Part shown: positions 49,768 through 51,205 of the stretch, piece after piece
Layout: each line of letters starts with the position of its first letter
Numbering within the stretch: the first letter of the stretch is position 1
NCBI GenBank assembly: GCA_934725685.1
Contig: CAKVBX010000009.1
Span: 1-51,205 of the forward strand
DNA length: 51,205 nt
DNA from: an uncultured Bacilli bacterium
GTDB lineage: Bacteria; Bacillota_I; Bacilli_A; RFN20; CAG-288
Direction of reading: 5' to 3'
The notes under the pieces: model-generated
Seen by the model: only the letters and a program-made list of their open reading frames with translations
What the model was told of the DNA's origin: nothing
The model's database searches: none
Position numbers and translations under genes: made by a program

Positions 49768-50934
49768 ATGGCTTATAAAATCGATAAGAACCTCAAAGCC
49801 GGTCTTGACTTACTCGCAACCGGTGACAAAGGAAACTATGTGAAGGCATTGAAGCTGGTTAACAAATCGGCCAAAAATGGTGAGACCCGTGCCAAGTCCT
49901 ATTTCGAAATCGGAAAGATTTTCCGTGAAGGGCTCGGGGGAATCACTCCGGATGCGGAACAGAGCAAGAGCTTCTATGACAGCGCTATGAAGCTGTTTGG
50001 AGAAATCGAACCTGACAGCATGGATCACCGCATGATGGGCGATTATTATAATTATGGCCTCGGCACTGCCACAGCCGACAAGAACCGCGCCTTGGAATAT
50101 TACGATCAGGCCGCTGCGGAAGGTGATGAGACTGCCAAGGAAAGGGCTAGCGAAATCCGCGCTCTTCAGAACAAGGGCACTCCTTCTGCTACCCCGACTC
50201 TCTCCCCCAAGACCGAAGTTAAGGAAGAGGAAGTCAAGGAAACCGTCAGAACCGAGAGAAGAGTCCTCGAAGTTGCTCCGGCCCCGATTGTCTCTTCCGA
50301 GAACAGAGTCTATGAGACCGATGATCCGGTGCTCAATGACGTCATTGACTGCGAACAGCTCACTATCAAGGCTATCCGCCTTCTTGATGCTCCGACATCG
50401 ACCAGACAGGATAAGCTCGATGCCATCGATATGGCCAAGGAAGCCAGCGAACAAGGTTCTGTCCGTGCTGCCGTCCTTGTCGGTTACCTCTATGAGGGTG
50501 ACAATGCCTTAGTCCATACCGATTACGAGATGGCTGAGAAATATTACAAGATGGCTATCGACAAAGGTTCTGCTACAGCCCTTTATCGTCTCGGCATCCT
50601 TTATACCGATAAGGATACTCCGTTCTATGATATCCGTAAGGGCCATGAAATGATCATCGCCTCCGCCAGAAAAGGCTATGTCTGGGCTCTTGTCTACATC
50701 GGTGACTGCTTCCGTCAGAAAGTTACCGATGAGCGTAATCTCGAACTCGCTTATCGTTATTATGCGCTTGCCGGCGAAAGAGGACTCGGCCTCGGCTATC
50801 ACTTCATGTCCGAAATCGATTCTTCCCGTCAGCAGCTCTCTCTTGCCAAGGACCATGAGAGAATGGCTATCGACAATGGCTATGATCCGGCCATGGGATA
50901 TCAGGATCCTCTCTTCTACACGCTTCACATCTAA
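49768..50934 (+). CDS. Sel1-like (TPR-type) repeat protein
   Basis: This 388-residue protein is built of Sel1 repeats in two blocks. Residues about 20-130 include ADKNRALEYYDQAAAEGDETA, and about 225-370 include MAEKYYKMAIDKGSATALYRLG and LAYRYYALAGERGLG. They are joined by a Pro/Thr/Glu-rich linker (about 135-185). Sel1 repeats are helical pairs that serve as protein-binding scaffolds. There is no signal peptide or membrane helix, so it should be cytoplasmic. The partner is unknown. The start follows AAGGAGGAG. Single-gene transcript with its own promoter and terminator. Confidence 0.88.
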   Translation: MAYKIDKNLKAGLDLLATGDKGNYVKALKLVNKSAKNGETRAKSYFEIGKIFREGLGGITPDAEQSKSFYDSAMKLFGEIEPDSMDHRMMGDYYNYGLGTATADKNRALEYYDQAAAEGDETAKERASEIRALQNKGTPSATPTLSPKTEVKEEEVKETVRTERRVLEVAPAPIVSSENRVYETDDPVLNDVIDCEQLTIKAIRLLDAPTSTRQDKLDAIDMAKEASEQGSVRAAVLVGYLYEGDNALVHTDYEMAEKYYKMAIDKGSATALYRLGILYTDKDTPFYDIRKGHEMIIASARKGYVWALVYIGDCFRQKVTDERNLELAYRYYALAGERGLGLGYHFMSEIDSSRQQLSLAKDHERMAIDNGYDPAMGYQDPLFYTLHI

Positions 50935-50949
50935 TCCGAAAAAAATAAC

Positions 50950-50977
50950 AGCGGCACCTCAGCAGTGCCGCTTTTTC
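50950..50977 (+). terminator. Terminator of the Sel1-repeat gene
   Basis: Perfect 8-bp stem AGCGGCAC/GTGCCGCT with a seven-base loop and TTTTCTTT, 16 bases after the stop codon. Confidence 0.93.
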
Positions 50978-51101
50978 TTTGTACCTTGAAAACCATTTGT
51001 TAATAACTCGAATAATAAAAATAATAATTAATCTAGTTAATATTAGGTGCAATAATTAAATAACTATGTAACCGTTTCCACAAAAAAACAGAAAACTTTT
51101 G

Positions 51102-51131
51102 TTGACACGGAAAGTAGGCGGATGATAAAAT
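51102..51131 (+). promoter_or_regulatory. Predicted rRNA operon promoter
   Basis: Perfect TTGACA (51102-51107), 18 bases, then TAAAAT (51126-51131) with the extended TG motif. The 51000-51070 stretch upstream is very AT-rich, like an UP element. A small hairpin TGCGC/GCGCA (51138-51155) starts near the expected +1. Confidence 0.7.
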
Positions 51132-51165
51132 CTTACATGCGCCGAAAAAAGCGCACAGATACGAT

Positions 51166-51183
51166 TGCTCTTTGAAAACTGAA
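51166..51183 (+). promoter_or_regulatory. rRNA leader boxA-like sequence
   Basis: TGCTCTTTGAAAACTGA is the conserved anti-termination/processing leader found just before 16S rRNA in many Firmicutes. The 16S gene itself is beyond the window edge. Confidence 0.75.
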
Positions 51184-51205
51184 CGGGATGACCAGTACAT
51201 ACACA

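Noticed and set aside
1..51205. CRISPR arrays, insertion sequences, prophage genes
   Set aside because: No regularly spaced repeats, transposase motifs or phage structural genes were seen.

Overview
The window reads as chromosomal DNA of a low-to-moderate-GC member of the Bacillota, most likely an uncultured gut-type lineage of Bacilli/Erysipelotrichia. Supporting signs are sigma-A type promoters (TTGACA/TATAAT), AGGAGG ribosome binding sites, a T-box leader on valS, a TPP riboswitch, a CcpA cre operator, a CIRCE-like element at lon, lon followed by ysxC (as in Bacillus), and the rRNA leader typical of Firmicutes at the right edge. TGA is used as a stop throughout, so this is not a code-4 Mollicute. 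The species assignment is inference. I see no phage, insertion sequence or CRISPR array.

Layout. 1-1300: a tRNA-Ser(CGA), a perfect 19-bp inverted repeat and a decayed TetR-type regulator. 1306-6326 (minus): two large paralogous lipoproteins in one operon, with a perfect cre operator on their predicted promoter. 6756-11874: an aminotransferase, then a chain of glycosyltransferase, pyrophosphatase, histidine phosphatase, HicB-like protein, an unknown protein and a HAD hydrolase. 11871-13129: a TPP-riboswitch-controlled thiamine transporter subunit with an unusual membrane extension. 13239-16227: MgtC, an unknown protein and amylomaltase (malQ). 16413-20930: a two-component system, a propeller-like protein and guaB. 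20985-23892 (minus): mscL, trxA, traX-like and a CPBP protease.

23982-28739 encodes a 1585-residue protein with a CvpA-like four-helix membrane module and a huge predicted extracellular part. 28847-33153: degV, a short IMPACT protein, an Mrp ATPase, a CBS protein, tRNA-Arg(TCT) and nrnA. 33150-36373 (minus): two thioredoxin-fold lipoproteins and ackA. 36495-41253: glycogen branching enzyme, glycogen phosphorylase and a small coupled ORF. 41329-50934: trigger factor, lon, ysxC, T-box and valS, a 58-residue double-glycine-leader peptide, radC and a Sel1-repeat protein. The window ends about 30-100 bases into a likely rRNA operon leader.

Most of the window is housekeeping. Glycogen handling (glgB, glgP, malQ), acetate kinase and the cre operator point to a carbohydrate fermenter with carbon-catabolite control. 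Protein quality control (tig, lon) carries a likely heat-shock operator. The items most deserving follow-up are the giant CvpA-like surface protein, the Gly-Gly leader peptide lodged between valS and radC, the paired large lipoproteins under cre control and the paired thioredoxin-fold lipoproteins.
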